This document shows positions 46,561 through 57,579 of a stretch of DNA of 64,000 nucleotides, one piece after another. Under the pieces are notes generated by a model, which was given only the letters and a program-made list of their open reading frames with translations, was not told the DNA's origin and searched no databases. Origin of the DNA: Bipolaris cookei (taxonomy: Eukaryota > Ascomycota > Dothideomycetes > Pleosporales > Pleosporaceae); contig NRSV01000007.1 of NCBI GenBank assembly GCA_002286855.1, forward strand, positions 631,277 through 695,276. The letters run 5' to 3'. The position numbers and the translations under genes are program-made. The stretch's first letter is position 1; each line of letters starts with the position of its first letter.

Positions 46561-48227
46561 GTGCGTGACTCTTCTATACTCTGGTGGAGGAAAAGGAGTA
46601 CATGGTATATGAAAATACATAGGTTCATATGTGGAATGACGATGTTGGCGGATGATCAGTAATGTTTGGGAAGCTATGATGACATTTGTCTATTGCATTG
46701 ACTGCAGCGATGATGGACTCTTGTAGCTTCAATAATGGAATTCATATACCCAGAGTCTCAGTTATTACTGGTCTCTATTGCGATTCTTGTTTCCCCATGC
46801 CTACACGACTGTGCCAGTTCATCCCGTTGATTGACTTATTACGCACACCCTTTCTTCTCATATCGCCCCTCTGCATGAAACAAGGAAAAGAAACCTCGCC
46901 CTCTCGCCTCTCATCCTCGCATTTCCTACAAACCAGGTCCATCCCTCCCTCCCGATCCCAGCCACCTGGACCCCCCTCCCCCCCCTATGACCCTCGCATG
47001 CACAACACACACACACCCGCACACCGCGCCCGCCCAGCCTTGGATCCCCCTCATCACGCGCACACCCGACTCTCAGCCCCCAGATTCCCCCCCTTAGCAA
47101 CCCCGCATTTTCCCCCATACAAACGCTCCTACTCCTACTAGTATAGTAAACTTTACTTAGTTCGGCATCCAAGGAAACGTCTAGACTGTTATAGTCTAAG
47201 TGTTTTCGCACAAGTCTACATGTAATCATATGTTGGTGTACCATACTTTTCCCTGGCTTCTAGCACCGCGCGGCTAGTTGCGGTAGGGTCTGCGAGGTCG
47301 GGGCGTCTAGGCCCATGTGCTAAGCTGGGATCACGGATTTGTTTCCTTTTTTGCTTTTTGGTACCGTACCATGTGGTTTTTTGGAGGCTCTGGTGCGGTG
47401 CGGCTGGATGTGGGGTTTGGGTGTTTGAGGGTGCGATTGGTGGGTTGGGTAGATGAATGATGATGTTTGGATTACGGTTGTTTGGGTTGGGGAGTGGGGT
47501 GGTGCTGTGGAGGGAGGTAGGTGAGCTGAACTTGAAGGTTATGCAGGGTTTGGGCAGGAGTTCGAGATTGAGTCGAGATCGAGTCTGGAACGAGGGAAAG
47601 AGATCGAGATGTGAAGGTTTTGGTGTCGTTTTTCAGCGGGAAATACTAGTGATTCGTTGCTTAGTGTTTTGTACTATTGGTTTTTCAAAGGTGAGGCCAG
47701 AGGTGCATTTGGTACGTGAGAGGTCAAGTTCGGACGTGCTTCAGTCTCCCTTTTTTGTATTTCTTTTTGGGAGTTCTCTCACGAGTAGAATGATGATGGA
47801 CATTTGGGCAGAACTGCTACATAGTTTGGGCAAGATTAGGAACTCGGGTATTTACTCTGTTGCTAGCTAGATTACTGTTATGTTTGCAACTGCTTGTTTC
47901 ATATCACTTTTGCTCAAGAATAGATAAGCATTGTTTTTTCGGGGTGTTTGTTCTCCAGTTTCATCTTCTAGACGAAGACTGTCATATTGCTTTTCGTTTA
48001 CTCTGTCTCAAGATGAACAATATACTACATAGTATTTATAGCAAGAAACAAGAAGTGATCCGAAACGCAAAAACCTTTTCTTTGAGAGGAGTATCGAAAT
48101 TAAAAGGACGTATACCACATAGTCAAATAATCTTACAATCTCATCAATCTCCTTCTGAATGTCAAGTTTATTAGGCCCACCAATCCGAAACTAATAGTAC
48201 ACAGACAGATTCAAGACTCCCGTTTCT
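46561..48227. other. Convergent 3' intergenic region with C-rich tract
   Basis: 1.67 kb between the hexose transporter and F-box gene stops. The plus strand is strongly C-rich at about 46925-47110 with (CA)n and poly-C runs, then G- and T-rich at 47260-47620. Open frames here reflect base composition. No gene seen. Confidence 0.45.
46935..47110. repeat. C-rich low-complexity tract with a CA run
   Basis: Strand-asymmetric tract of CCCTCC/CCCCC units with a short (AC)n run near 47002-47012. No inverted repeats or coding signal. Confidence 0.5.
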
Positions 48228-50076
48228 CTAGTCGTGAGGATATTCATCACGCACGTTACTTACAAAGCAGTGGTTTACGTCATCCCAGCGCTTGAAGTGT
48301 CTTCCGGCGAGTTTCAGCAATGCTTCTGAAGGATATGTATCATCGCTGACGGGTTGAATGTTCTCAGCGGCAACGTAGCGAACTGACTTGTCGCAGACAC
48401 TACATCTTGATCAGCAGAGTTTCTAGAAACGAAAAGAAGCCGAGCAAGTCTTACAGGACATGATAGAAAGCCTGATTCCTGCCATTTGGTAGGGCATCGA
48501 CGCGCGTGTTCTGAATCCAGTCTTCGTTTGCATCACACACCACATCCCATCCCGTAATGACGCCCTCGTAACCATACCGCTTGTGTTGAAACAGCTGACC
48601 GACTTTGAAGGAAACGTTCCGTGTACGTTCCGAACGGGTGATTCTAGGCTTACGGATGGCATCCACTTGATGCATGTTCTGCACAAAAGACAACAATCGG
48701 TGCCCTTCGGGTTGGTTGCAGAACATGGGGATGACGTAGCGCGATAGCAGGTTGACATCCCATGGGTAATGCATCTGGAAGTGCTCGAGCAGATAAGGCA
48801 GGTACTGGCGGCGCCTGATGGTGGTGTGTCCTATATTGGTGGTGTCATCATTTGGTCCGAGGAGCAACATAGCCCATATGGTTGCGTAAAAGGCATTGTC
48901 CATGTCGGGATTGGCATTTATCCATGATGCTTGAACACTATGCATTCCGGCTTCGGTTTCGCGAATCATTTGCACAGAGTTCATGATGTTGCGTGCCGTA
49001 CGCAGAACCATTTCTCTTGTGTTAGTATCGCTCAGGAAACTTTGATGTTCGCTACTTGGGACACCCATGTTCCGTAGTGTGCGCTGCAAGTCGCCCTGTC
49101 GGACTTCTGACGTGGAACGGAAAGGATCCAGGTACATGTATTCGCGTTCACTGGAGCTGGTAGGCTTGTACTTTCCATTAAGATCATAGTTCTTGGGTGC
49201 GTACACAAGAGTGTAGACATGAAAGAGGAAGCCACAGGGTCGCGCATCGAGGCCAACGCGTCGAGCTATCGCACAGTATATTGCTACGGAGATCAGAGGA
49301 AGTGACTCGTGAGCAGCCGAGCGCAATACCAGTCCGATGAACGAGTTCCGCAGCGCACGGTATGAAGCATCGGGAACACCATTGAAGCCGCGATCCCGAA
49401 GGAATGAGGCTAGCGTATAAGCCTTGTCTCGTGGACTCCAGTCACGGAAGTTGGGGTATTCTTGTAGCAGCCCGTCAGCCAGTTCGCTGATGTCGTTTGC
49501 GACGACATCAACATCAACCTCTTCACCAACTCTAGCAAACACATCGTATGCGCCTAGAGCTCTCTCGATAGGTACATCATTTCCATCATGCAGATTAGTC
49601 CATACCTTGATGGCGACTTCACGATGTATGCGCTCTAGGACGGCATTCGCATAGTATCTTCTTGCCAGCACATCTTCGGCATCGTCTGGACAGGCGCATT
49701 CTCTAAGTAGCGTCTCTTTGGCGTCGTATCCATAGTCTGCAATGTCGTTGATGCAGTGTATGCGCCCGTGCTGAGTGGCGATGATGTGATTGAGCAGCTC
49801 TCTCGTACGGCGGTTAATTGTGTGTTTAGTCATGTACAAGGCGCGCCAATCTACGTCGGACAAGGGCGCGGCAAACTTTGCGGCGATGTTGTGGCGAGAA
49901 TCCCATGTTTTGAATTGCGTCTTGCAAAGGTGGCGCCAGATGATGGGCGCATCGGTTGTGAGCCGCTTGATGTGCTTGTTCGTCTGCGATACAGCGACGA
50001 GAGAGTGAGGATCCAGATTCAGGAATATGGCCTCGAGAATCTCCGTCGGCAGATTAGTGAAGCAGGGACGCGCCAT
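48228..50076 (-). CDS. F-box protein with transglutaminase-like and YccV/HspQ domains (FBXO21-like)
   Basis: Two exons (50076-48455 and 48399-48228) give 597 residues. An F-box (residues about 4-50: FTNLPTEILEAIFLNLDPHSLVAVSQ...WRHLCK) should bind Skp1 in an SCF ubiquitin ligase. A SirB1/transglutaminase-like region follows (about 185-380: LASFLRDRGFNG, ISVAIYCAIARRVGLDARPCGFLFHVY, YLDPF). The C-terminus is a YccV/HspQ hemimethylated-DNA-binding-like domain (SFKVGQLFQHKRYGYEGVITGWD...FYHVL, then VRYVAAENI across the intron). Human FBXO21 has the same order. The second exon restores LAGRHFKRWDD and FVSNVRDEYP, typical of this domain's end. Substrates are unknown here. Confidence 0.9.
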
Positions 50077-50979
50077 GATGAGCCGCGGGGTAAATCAAGC
50101 CAGCGCAGACGGGCAGGCAGAGGACTATGAGGGCGTGAGAGATGGAGATCTGGTAGCCATGCGATATTAGTGACGGGTTTGAGGTGACGGCGGCAAGTCG
50201 TGATCAAGTCTTCGCGCCGGATTGCGTCAATGTTGAGACATGGCTGGAGCGGCGACGATGATCGCATCGCATAGTTCGCTTATCAACCAGCCTCGGCAGC
50301 TATGTTGGCGATACTGCACCTCAGCATTCTGCATTCCATTCCACGGTACAGAATGGATTTGAGTAGTATCAACCTAGTAGTATGCAAGTAAGTATATGTG
50401 CTTGGGCTAAGACAAATGTTTCGTTCGGAGACGGAGGCGGAGACGGAAATAGCGTCATACTTACATCCGCACCCTGTCTGACATCTGAGCCTTGACAGCC
50501 GCAGACTAACTCGTTCGGCTTGATGAACAATCAAAAATCCTGATGATGGTTGCTGACAGGCAAATAATCAGTGGTCAGAACCAGTTGGGCCTGGCTGGTT
50601 CCGTACCCAAAGCGAAGCCCCACGCCTGCAAGACAACTTTGCGAACAATGCTGCTGACGCACGACCCAGACACAGCTGTCATACTCCAAGCACAAGCACA
50701 AGCACAACGGCTCGGGGTATTAGTAGTAGAAATGGCACAAAGTCGTCCACGTTTAGTCCGGCACGGCCGCACGATGGGTTCTGATTCCTGCGTTCCGAGA
50801 GCCCGACCGGTGCACTATGTACCGTAGCCACAGTTGATGTCACTGCTTTTGACGCACCGCCGCACTGCATTAAACAACATGACGCCCTAGAAGCGCGCAT
50901 CTTATCCTACTGCTCCCCTCTTTCCCCTCCCGGCTCCCTTGTATTCCTTTAATTCCACCCTGCTTTTTCACCCTTCACC
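50077..50979. promoter_or_regulatory. Divergent promoter F-box / Sec14-like
   Basis: 903 bp between divergent starts. A pyrimidine-rich run at about 50910-50975 lies just before the Sec14-like ATG. A short (CAAGCA)-type repeat is seen at 50690-50706. No recognised operator. Confidence 0.4.
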
Positions 50980-52835
50980 ATGGCCGAGCTAAGCAGAGTC
51001 GAGTCGATGCAATACCCTGCCGGCCATTTATCCCATCTTTCAGAGAATCAACAGGCCCAGCTTGTCGAGTTCAAGGCCATCTGCGAGAAGGCCGGCTACT
51101 ACACGCCTGCAGTTAGGCAGAAACAAGCAAGCCATGACGACGAGACCTTACTGTGCGTGCAAAACTCAAGTACATCGCCGACAAGATTAGTGGGGCGCTG
51201 ACTAGGAACAGGCGCTACTTGCGCGCACGTCGTTTTGTTTCCCAAGAAGCCTTCAAGCAGTTCAAGGACACTGAAGATTGGCGCAAGGAGAACAAGCTGA
51301 GCGAAATCTTCAACACCATTGACATCGAGGAGTACGAGCAGACACGTCGTCTGGTACCGATCCCCAGACCCACCACATGCTCATTCTCTCTAACAATCTC
51401 ACCCAGTATCCGCAATGGCTTGGCCGACGTGATAAGCGCGGCATTCCCCTCTTCCTCTTCGAGGTCGCTCCGCTCAACTCCAAGAATATCTCTACATACG
51501 AAAAGCAACTCGCAAAGTCAAAGACCACCCTTCCCAACGTCCCAACCAAGAATCTCCGCCTCTTCGCCCTCTATGAATCTCTCACAAGGTTCTACTCGCC
51601 ATTATGCTCCATGGTGCCTCGTGCCTACCCAGAAACTCCCATTTCACAGAGTAACAACATTGTGGATATCAGTAATGTTGGTCTGAAGCAATTTTGGAAT
51701 CTCAAGGGACACATGCAGGACGCTTCCGTCCTGGCCACAGCACATTACCCAGAGACACTCGACAGAATATTTGTATGTTTACACCAATTTATACCAGGTC
51801 ATTCCAGCAAGACTGACAGATGCTTAGATTGTTGGCGCGCCTAGCTTCTTCCCCACCGTCTGGGGCTGGGTCAAGCGATGGTTTGATCCCATTACGGTAT
51901 CCAAAATCTTCATCCTCTCCCCGTCGAATGTATACTCCACATTATCCCAATATATCGACCACGAAAATATCCCCAAGAAATACGGCGGCGGTCTTGACTT
52001 TGAGTGGGGCCAATTGCCCAACCTGGAACCGGCCATTGAGGCGCAGATGAAGTGGGAGAAGCCAAACATACAAAATGGACGTAAGACATTCCCGATTGGG
52101 CCACTAAAGTGGGAAGATGGAAAAGAAGGAGCAATGGAGGCTTGGGGCATTGGCAGCCAGGGCGGCGCACAGAGACACGAGCTCATCTTCACCATCCCTA
52201 AGCCCGTGGGCTACAGACAAGGCGACGTCATTCCACCTACACCTGTAGCTGAGATCGGAAATCCCCTCACAACAACGGGAACAGCCACGCACCCCCCAGA
52301 TAGCGATGTGCCAGAGGTAGACACCCCACCTTCAGACCCCGACAGCCCAACCACGGCCACTACACCCACCACAACAACCCTGCCCATCCGCTCCGGCACC
52401 TCAGAACCTCGCTTCGAGCAACAAAGCCACACGCACGCCTCGGAGCAACTGGAGGAGGGCACTCCTGACGCTGCAACCATCGACCATGGTCACGGTGACA
52501 AGAGCGTCAGTGTCGAAACCTGCACCATTGGCCAGGCCCCCAAAGAGGTACCCCTCCCCGATCCACAGCAACCCGCGGCTCCCAGCTACCTAGACCAAGC
52601 TAAATCCGCCGCCGCATCAGCCTCCGCCGTAGTCACTTCCACCGCCACTTCGGCTGCCGAAGCCGTAGCCAGCGTTGTTAACGGCAAGGAGCACGATAAG
52701 CCTGCGGAGCCGGCCCGGGAAAAGAGCCCCGAGGAAAAAGAAACCGATCGCCAGATTGATACCACTAGTAACAAGGATGTCGAGGCATTCTTGAGGGATC
52801 AGACCGCGAGTCGGAGTCAGGTTGTTAGTTCGTAG
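50980..52835 (+). CDS. Sec14-like CRAL-TRIO domain lipid transfer protein
   Basis: Four exons (50980-51152, 51212-51353, 51407-51772, 51828-52835) give 562 residues. An N-terminal CRAL-TRIO-N helix bundle includes LLRYLRARRF and EAFKQFKDTEDWRKEN (about residues 56-85). The lipid-binding CRAL-TRIO domain spans about 105-290: YPQWLGRRDKRGIPLFLFEV, VDISNVGLKQFWNLKGHMQDAS, HYPETLDRIFIVGAPSFFPTVWGWVKRWFDP, and the closing gate region KYGGGLDFEWGQLP. Sec14 proteins exchange phosphatidylinositol and phosphatidylcholine and prime PI kinases. The last 230 residues are Thr/Pro/Ala rich and probably disordered. Each junction is in phase and inside conserved sequence, so the model is firm despite four different frames in the raw DNA. 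Confidence 0.92.
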
Positions 52836-53216
52836 TACAGCTACTACTGAAACGAGATTTTGTAGAGGGTTTTTTTTTGCAATACAAGGGGAATTGGAAA
52901 TGAATGGAGGAAATTGTAGTGATACCATCGACTTTACGCTCTAGGAATTCTCAATTCACATGTACACACAAACACGTTCGTATCTTCTGTGCATTGATTT
53001 GATTTTGTTGCAAAACTGATCTTGGTATTACGAGCTGCCCCTTTAATTTGCCTAGGCCAAACATAGTCTCTACCTCAGCAATATGTCTCTCACGCACAAG
53101 TAATCAATCAGACAAAATGAAAAAAAGACGCTTCCACACGAAAAGAGCTAAACTTTCCAACGCCCGTAAATGCAAATATTCATTCCCATCTCCCCAACCT
53201 GTTCATGCCTTCACCC
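52836..53216. other. Convergent 3' intergenic region
   Basis: 381 bp between the Sec14-like and POM152 stop codons, AT-rich in the middle. Nothing else seen. Confidence 0.5.
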
Positions 53217-56200
53217 TCAATACGTCAACATCTTCTGCCCCCCACTCTTCCCATCCACGCCCTCCCCTGGCCTCGCAAAACTACACCACCGATCCTTAAT
53301 CGAAACAACCTCATATGTACCCTCTTCCTGAACAGGAATACTCATCGTCATTTCGTGGCTAACCTCGGTGCGAATCTCCAGCACCTTGCTCTTTCTCCCC
53401 TTATTCGCATTCGTGCTGCGGGTATAAGTGAATTCAAAGGGCGGAGTGCCCCAGAACTGGAATTCGAGATCGGTGCCGCCGCCCTCGTGGATGTCGACTT
53501 CAGTGACTTGACCGCCCGAGAGGCGCACAGAGGGGATGGGATGGATGGTTTTGGTGAGGTCGAGACTGGCGAGGCATTCCGAGGCGGAGTCGCGGAGGCC
53601 TGTGATGGTGAAGGTTCCGGGGAGCTCGGCCAGACGGCGGAAAGTAGTGCCTGGGTTGGATGCCTTGCGCTCTTGCTTCTCGAATGTGTAGAAGACTGTA
53701 AAGGGGGATTGTCCGCCAAGGGCGAACGAGAGGCGCTCGCCAACGCAGAAGTCCTGGCGGTCTTCCAGAGGTGTGGCGGTTGGAGCATCATGCACGCTGA
53801 TCTGGACACGGGGACCGCCTGGTGGGGGCTTGAGGGTACATCCGCGCGAGTCGCGAACCTTGCGGATGGAGATGGATGAGTGACCTAGATGCATCTTGCG
53901 GTGCTCAATCTTGAGATCGTACTTGTTCGTAGGAATGTTCTTGTGAATGCTGACCTCCGGTTTGGGTGTACCCTGGTGCTTGACCTCGACCTCAAGGTAG
54001 AAGGGTGCGACGCCCTCCAAAGTGATGGGAATGACCTCTTCTCCCTCCGATTCCCGGGAGCAGTAACTGTACGTCTTCCCGGGCTTATCGAAACGAGCAC
54101 TCGGCCGTGAGTGGACAGTTTGCTGGATAGTGATGGGCGAGAAATGCTTCTTCGAGTGGTCATAACGGGAGTCGGCAAGTTTCAAGAAAGTGTACTCGTA
54201 GGTACCAGCCTTGGAGGTTTCCGATCGTATAGAAGCGAAGCCGCCTGCGGTGTGAAGATCTTTTTCACTAACGGAAGCTGTTTTGCCCTTCTTGTCCTTG
54301 TATTCCTGTCGATAAGAGATGTCAAAAGGAGGGTTACCTGTAATATAATCAGTATTGTTAAGTCAACAGTACGAGAGAGTACTCACCAGTCAGAGAGACA
54401 TCAAATGCATCCTCGTCACCTTCACAAACAGGCTCTTTAATGTACTTGCTTCCATCAAGAACGGCGCTCTTTTCGGGGACGCTGAGCGAGGGTCGAGCCA
54501 CCCAAGAGACATGAAATTGATCCGCCGTCTCATCAATCAGACCTGGACAGATAGAGTCCCTGACTGAAATAAGTTGATATGTGCCGTCGGTCTTGACATC
54601 AAGCCACGAGTTGGGGTTCTGGAAAGACTCTCGTTTGACTTCTTTGGTCTTCAGGTTCTCGTACTTGAGCGACCAAGGACCGTTTCCAGTAAAGCGAAGC
54701 GGTAACCCAACCTGTCGGCTTTCCAGTGCCAGTACCGACTGCTTGCCTTCAATGTGGCCGAAGTAAGCCTTGGGCCGTTCATGTCGTACATTGACCCTGG
54801 CTTCTTCTTTGAGAACTTCTTTGCATTTGGCCTTGTCAGTAACACTGGTCAATGCCACAACATACTCTCCACCACTGCTAAGCTTGTCGGTTCGAATAGT
54901 GTAGTGTGCGTTTTCGGTTTCGATAGAGCGCCTTGTACGTTTGCCGTTGTGAACAATCTCGTATTCGAGTTTCCAGGGTGCCTCTCCGACGAAGCCGACG
55001 TCGAACTCGGCGATATCGTCGATACAAGCCTGCTTGGGCCTTCTACTCTCAATGAAGTGTGCTTGTGCAGATGGCTTCACATCTTGCTGAAGTCTAATAT
55101 TGTTGAGGGGCCTCTCCGGGTAGACAGAGTCGCTAATAGTCTTGAAAATATACTCGTAGTGACCGGCATCTTGTGGAGTGAGATCGATTGTGCTGCGAAG
55201 ACTGGCAATCTGCAATGGTGTCTTTCTGACCTCTCTTCCGTTGTCCTTCTTTTCGTAGTAGGTGAGTGTGAAAGGCGGACTTCCCACGAAATCGAGACCA
55301 ACACGAAGACCGATTGGGTTACCAGCGCACTTGTCGATAATGTCTTCGCTGTCCAATGTCATATCCGGCTCGGGTGGGTTTTGGAGAAGACATGAGGTAG
55401 GCTCAAAGACTTCGCCGTCACAGAACTCGGATGATACAGACTTAATCGTGTAGAGACCCGCTGCTGAAATAGTTGGTTGCTCTCCCTTTCGCATAACCTG
55501 CTTTTGTAGGATAGCATCCGGGCTATGATAACCATCGGCAATGATGTTCTCCTGAGGCGTGAAAAGGTACTCGACCGTGTGCGCAGTATCAATGGGGTTC
55601 TTGCCAGTTGAAGCGTAATGCACCGGTAGGCGGGCGGCGTTACCCTTGGGCACGCGTAGAGGATTCTGCGGGCTACATCCCTTGAGAAAAGCCGTAGGTC
55701 GCTCGTGAACCTCGAACATTTGACGAATGCCTGCAACCTTGGGTTTCGGTCGATCCTCATCGTCGACATTCACATAGCTAACAAAGTTGCCCAACCCATC
55801 CTGTACCTCTTCAATCTCGTACTCCCACGAACCGCTGTTCGTAAGGGTTTCGTTCAAGGGTACCAGAACCTTCTGCGATCGAGCCCAGGAAATGTCTTCG
55901 CGTCCATTCTTTACCAATGCTTGTGATGTGTGCCTGGACAGAGGCGAGATGACGTCCTCTGGCTGCAAATTCTGAAACTGGGATCCACCTCGAGGCTTTC
56001 CGTTTACTGTCAGGCGGTACTTGACGCTAAGCGGCGGAGTGCCCTCAACTTCCAGCGAAACATTGGATAGATCGCTTCGACATCTGTTGTTACCAGTGGG
56101 TTTGACTCGAGCTTGCGGGCAGGTAGTTACCACAGCATTGGTTGAGCGCGGTCGCACCTGGAGCTTCGACTGATCCATAACCTTCTTCAAAAGATATACG

Positions 56201-57216
56201 CCTGGCTTCTTGATGGTGTAGGTCAATGTGAGCGGGTCATCGGGGTTGGCGTTCTTGACCGCCTTTCTTGCTTTCTTTAGCATTCCCTTTAGCTCACTCT
56301 TCTTGACTGTGATAGTCTCATTCATGTTGGTGTCGATGTCGATACGCAAGAGTTCCATCTCATGAGGCTCGGTCTGGTTGATCCTGATGGGAATGTCGAG
56401 TTGAGAGATGGTTGAGCTGAGACAGAAAGACTGTCTTTCCGGGTTCAGGATGGCAGATCCCTCGGGTAAGATGTTGACAATCTGCTTTCCGAGAATTAGG
56501 GATGCATTGTGTATAATTGCGCCAGGCTTGACGCTCCGTTCGCTGATGGCCAGTTCGCTATCCCACAGGAAACCAATCAATCCCATGAACCAAGCTTGTA
56601 CGGGTATGCCAATTCTGAACATGAGCATGACGTCGATTCCGGCATGCATTACGAATAGGAGAAAAGCAGCGCCATTGCCCCATTCCAGCCAGGGAATCTC
56701 GAGCAGCGGCACGCCGAACATGAACAACACGTCAAAGAAACACCATTTCAGACACAGCCACAGCGACTCGTCGTCCTCGAGCGCTAGCGTATAGAAGTCA
56801 TATGTCCGGTATGCCCATAGGGCAATATAGACAGCGAAGACATAGAAGCGCTGCTGGGCGGGATCGAGAATGTCCGAGGGTATGAGGGGCCCTGAGGTCG
56901 GCTGCGGAGGGGCTTTTGGAAGATCGGGAAGTGGCGATCGAATGTTTGGCCGCGGGGAGGATGTTTCTGGGCTTTGCAGGCCGGGAGACCTGTTGGCATT
57001 GTTGTGTGGTGTCTGTGGGAAGCCGCCCACGCCTCGCCGGGCTGGTGTGCTGTTCATCGCACCAGGAGTAGAGTCTTGACCAATGTCGTGTTCATGGGCC
57101 GGGAAATGCGACGGCGGAGATGGAATCAGCCGGTATTCTTTGCGGAGTTGGGGTGCTTGTCGACGGTTCCTCTCCTTGGGCGACGTGAGACTGGCAAACA
57201 AAACATTTACTGACAT
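53217..57216 (-). CDS. POM152: Nuclear pore membrane glycoprotein POM152
   Basis: Two exons (57216-54387 and 54337-53217) with a 49-bp intron give 1316 residues, close to the yeast protein. After a Pro/Ser/Asn-rich cytoplasmic head come three hydrophobic segments (about residues 125-235: FYVFAVYIALWAYRTYDFYTLA, WCFFDVLFMFGVPLLEI, AAFLLFVMHAGIDVMLMF). The remaining 1000 residues form repeated immunoglobulin-like domains, each with the beat G-x-PPF-TYxxxx and TxxxxGxYEYxxxxISDS. This is the perinuclear membrane-ring architecture of Pom152. The intron junction LTG|NPPFDISY restores one such repeat. An in-frame ATG at 57057 (MNSTPARRG) resembles the usual start in other fungi and may be the true one. 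POM152 is divergent from the UCH gene. Confidence 0.95.
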
Positions 57217-57579
57217 CTACGCGACAGGCGCGACAAGGATGATACGAACTGCGTTGTCCTGGCCAGCCAATCAGAGCTGCGTAACCCCGAGCTATTGGTC
57301 ACGTGTCGTCTGCCTAGCATCACCATTGCCTACCTGCTCTTGCTGCGCTACTCCACATTCACTATCTAGCGGCACATTGATCGCTTCTTATTGTCGTAAC
57401 ACGCCACAAGCTGTCGAGTAGGATTTTGTGTAAGCCGCAGATCCCGTCGCCATGCTCGTCTACTTTCCTTCTCTTCACCCTCCAAATGTTCACGCGTACA
57501 CGTGAGCCTCTTCTACTTTGACTCAAGATACGACACATTTTCCTCTCACTCACGAGCTTTTTCACCTGAATCACTCGCC
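57217..57579. promoter_or_regulatory. Divergent promoter POM152 / UCH
   Basis: 363 bp between divergent starts. CACGTG-like cores appear at 57299-57304 (tcacgtgt) and 57497-57503 (acacgtga). These E-box-type cores could bind bHLH factors; shared use by the two genes is only a guess. Confidence 0.4.

Noticed and set aside
46686..47141. 151-codon Pro/Ser/His-rich frame after the hexose transporter
   Set aside because: Produced by a C-rich low-complexity tract; no domain and no start context.
51153..51686. 177-codon frame within the Sec14-like gene as a separate gene
   Set aside because: It crosses two introns; spliced reading in other frames gives a continuous CRAL-TRIO domain.
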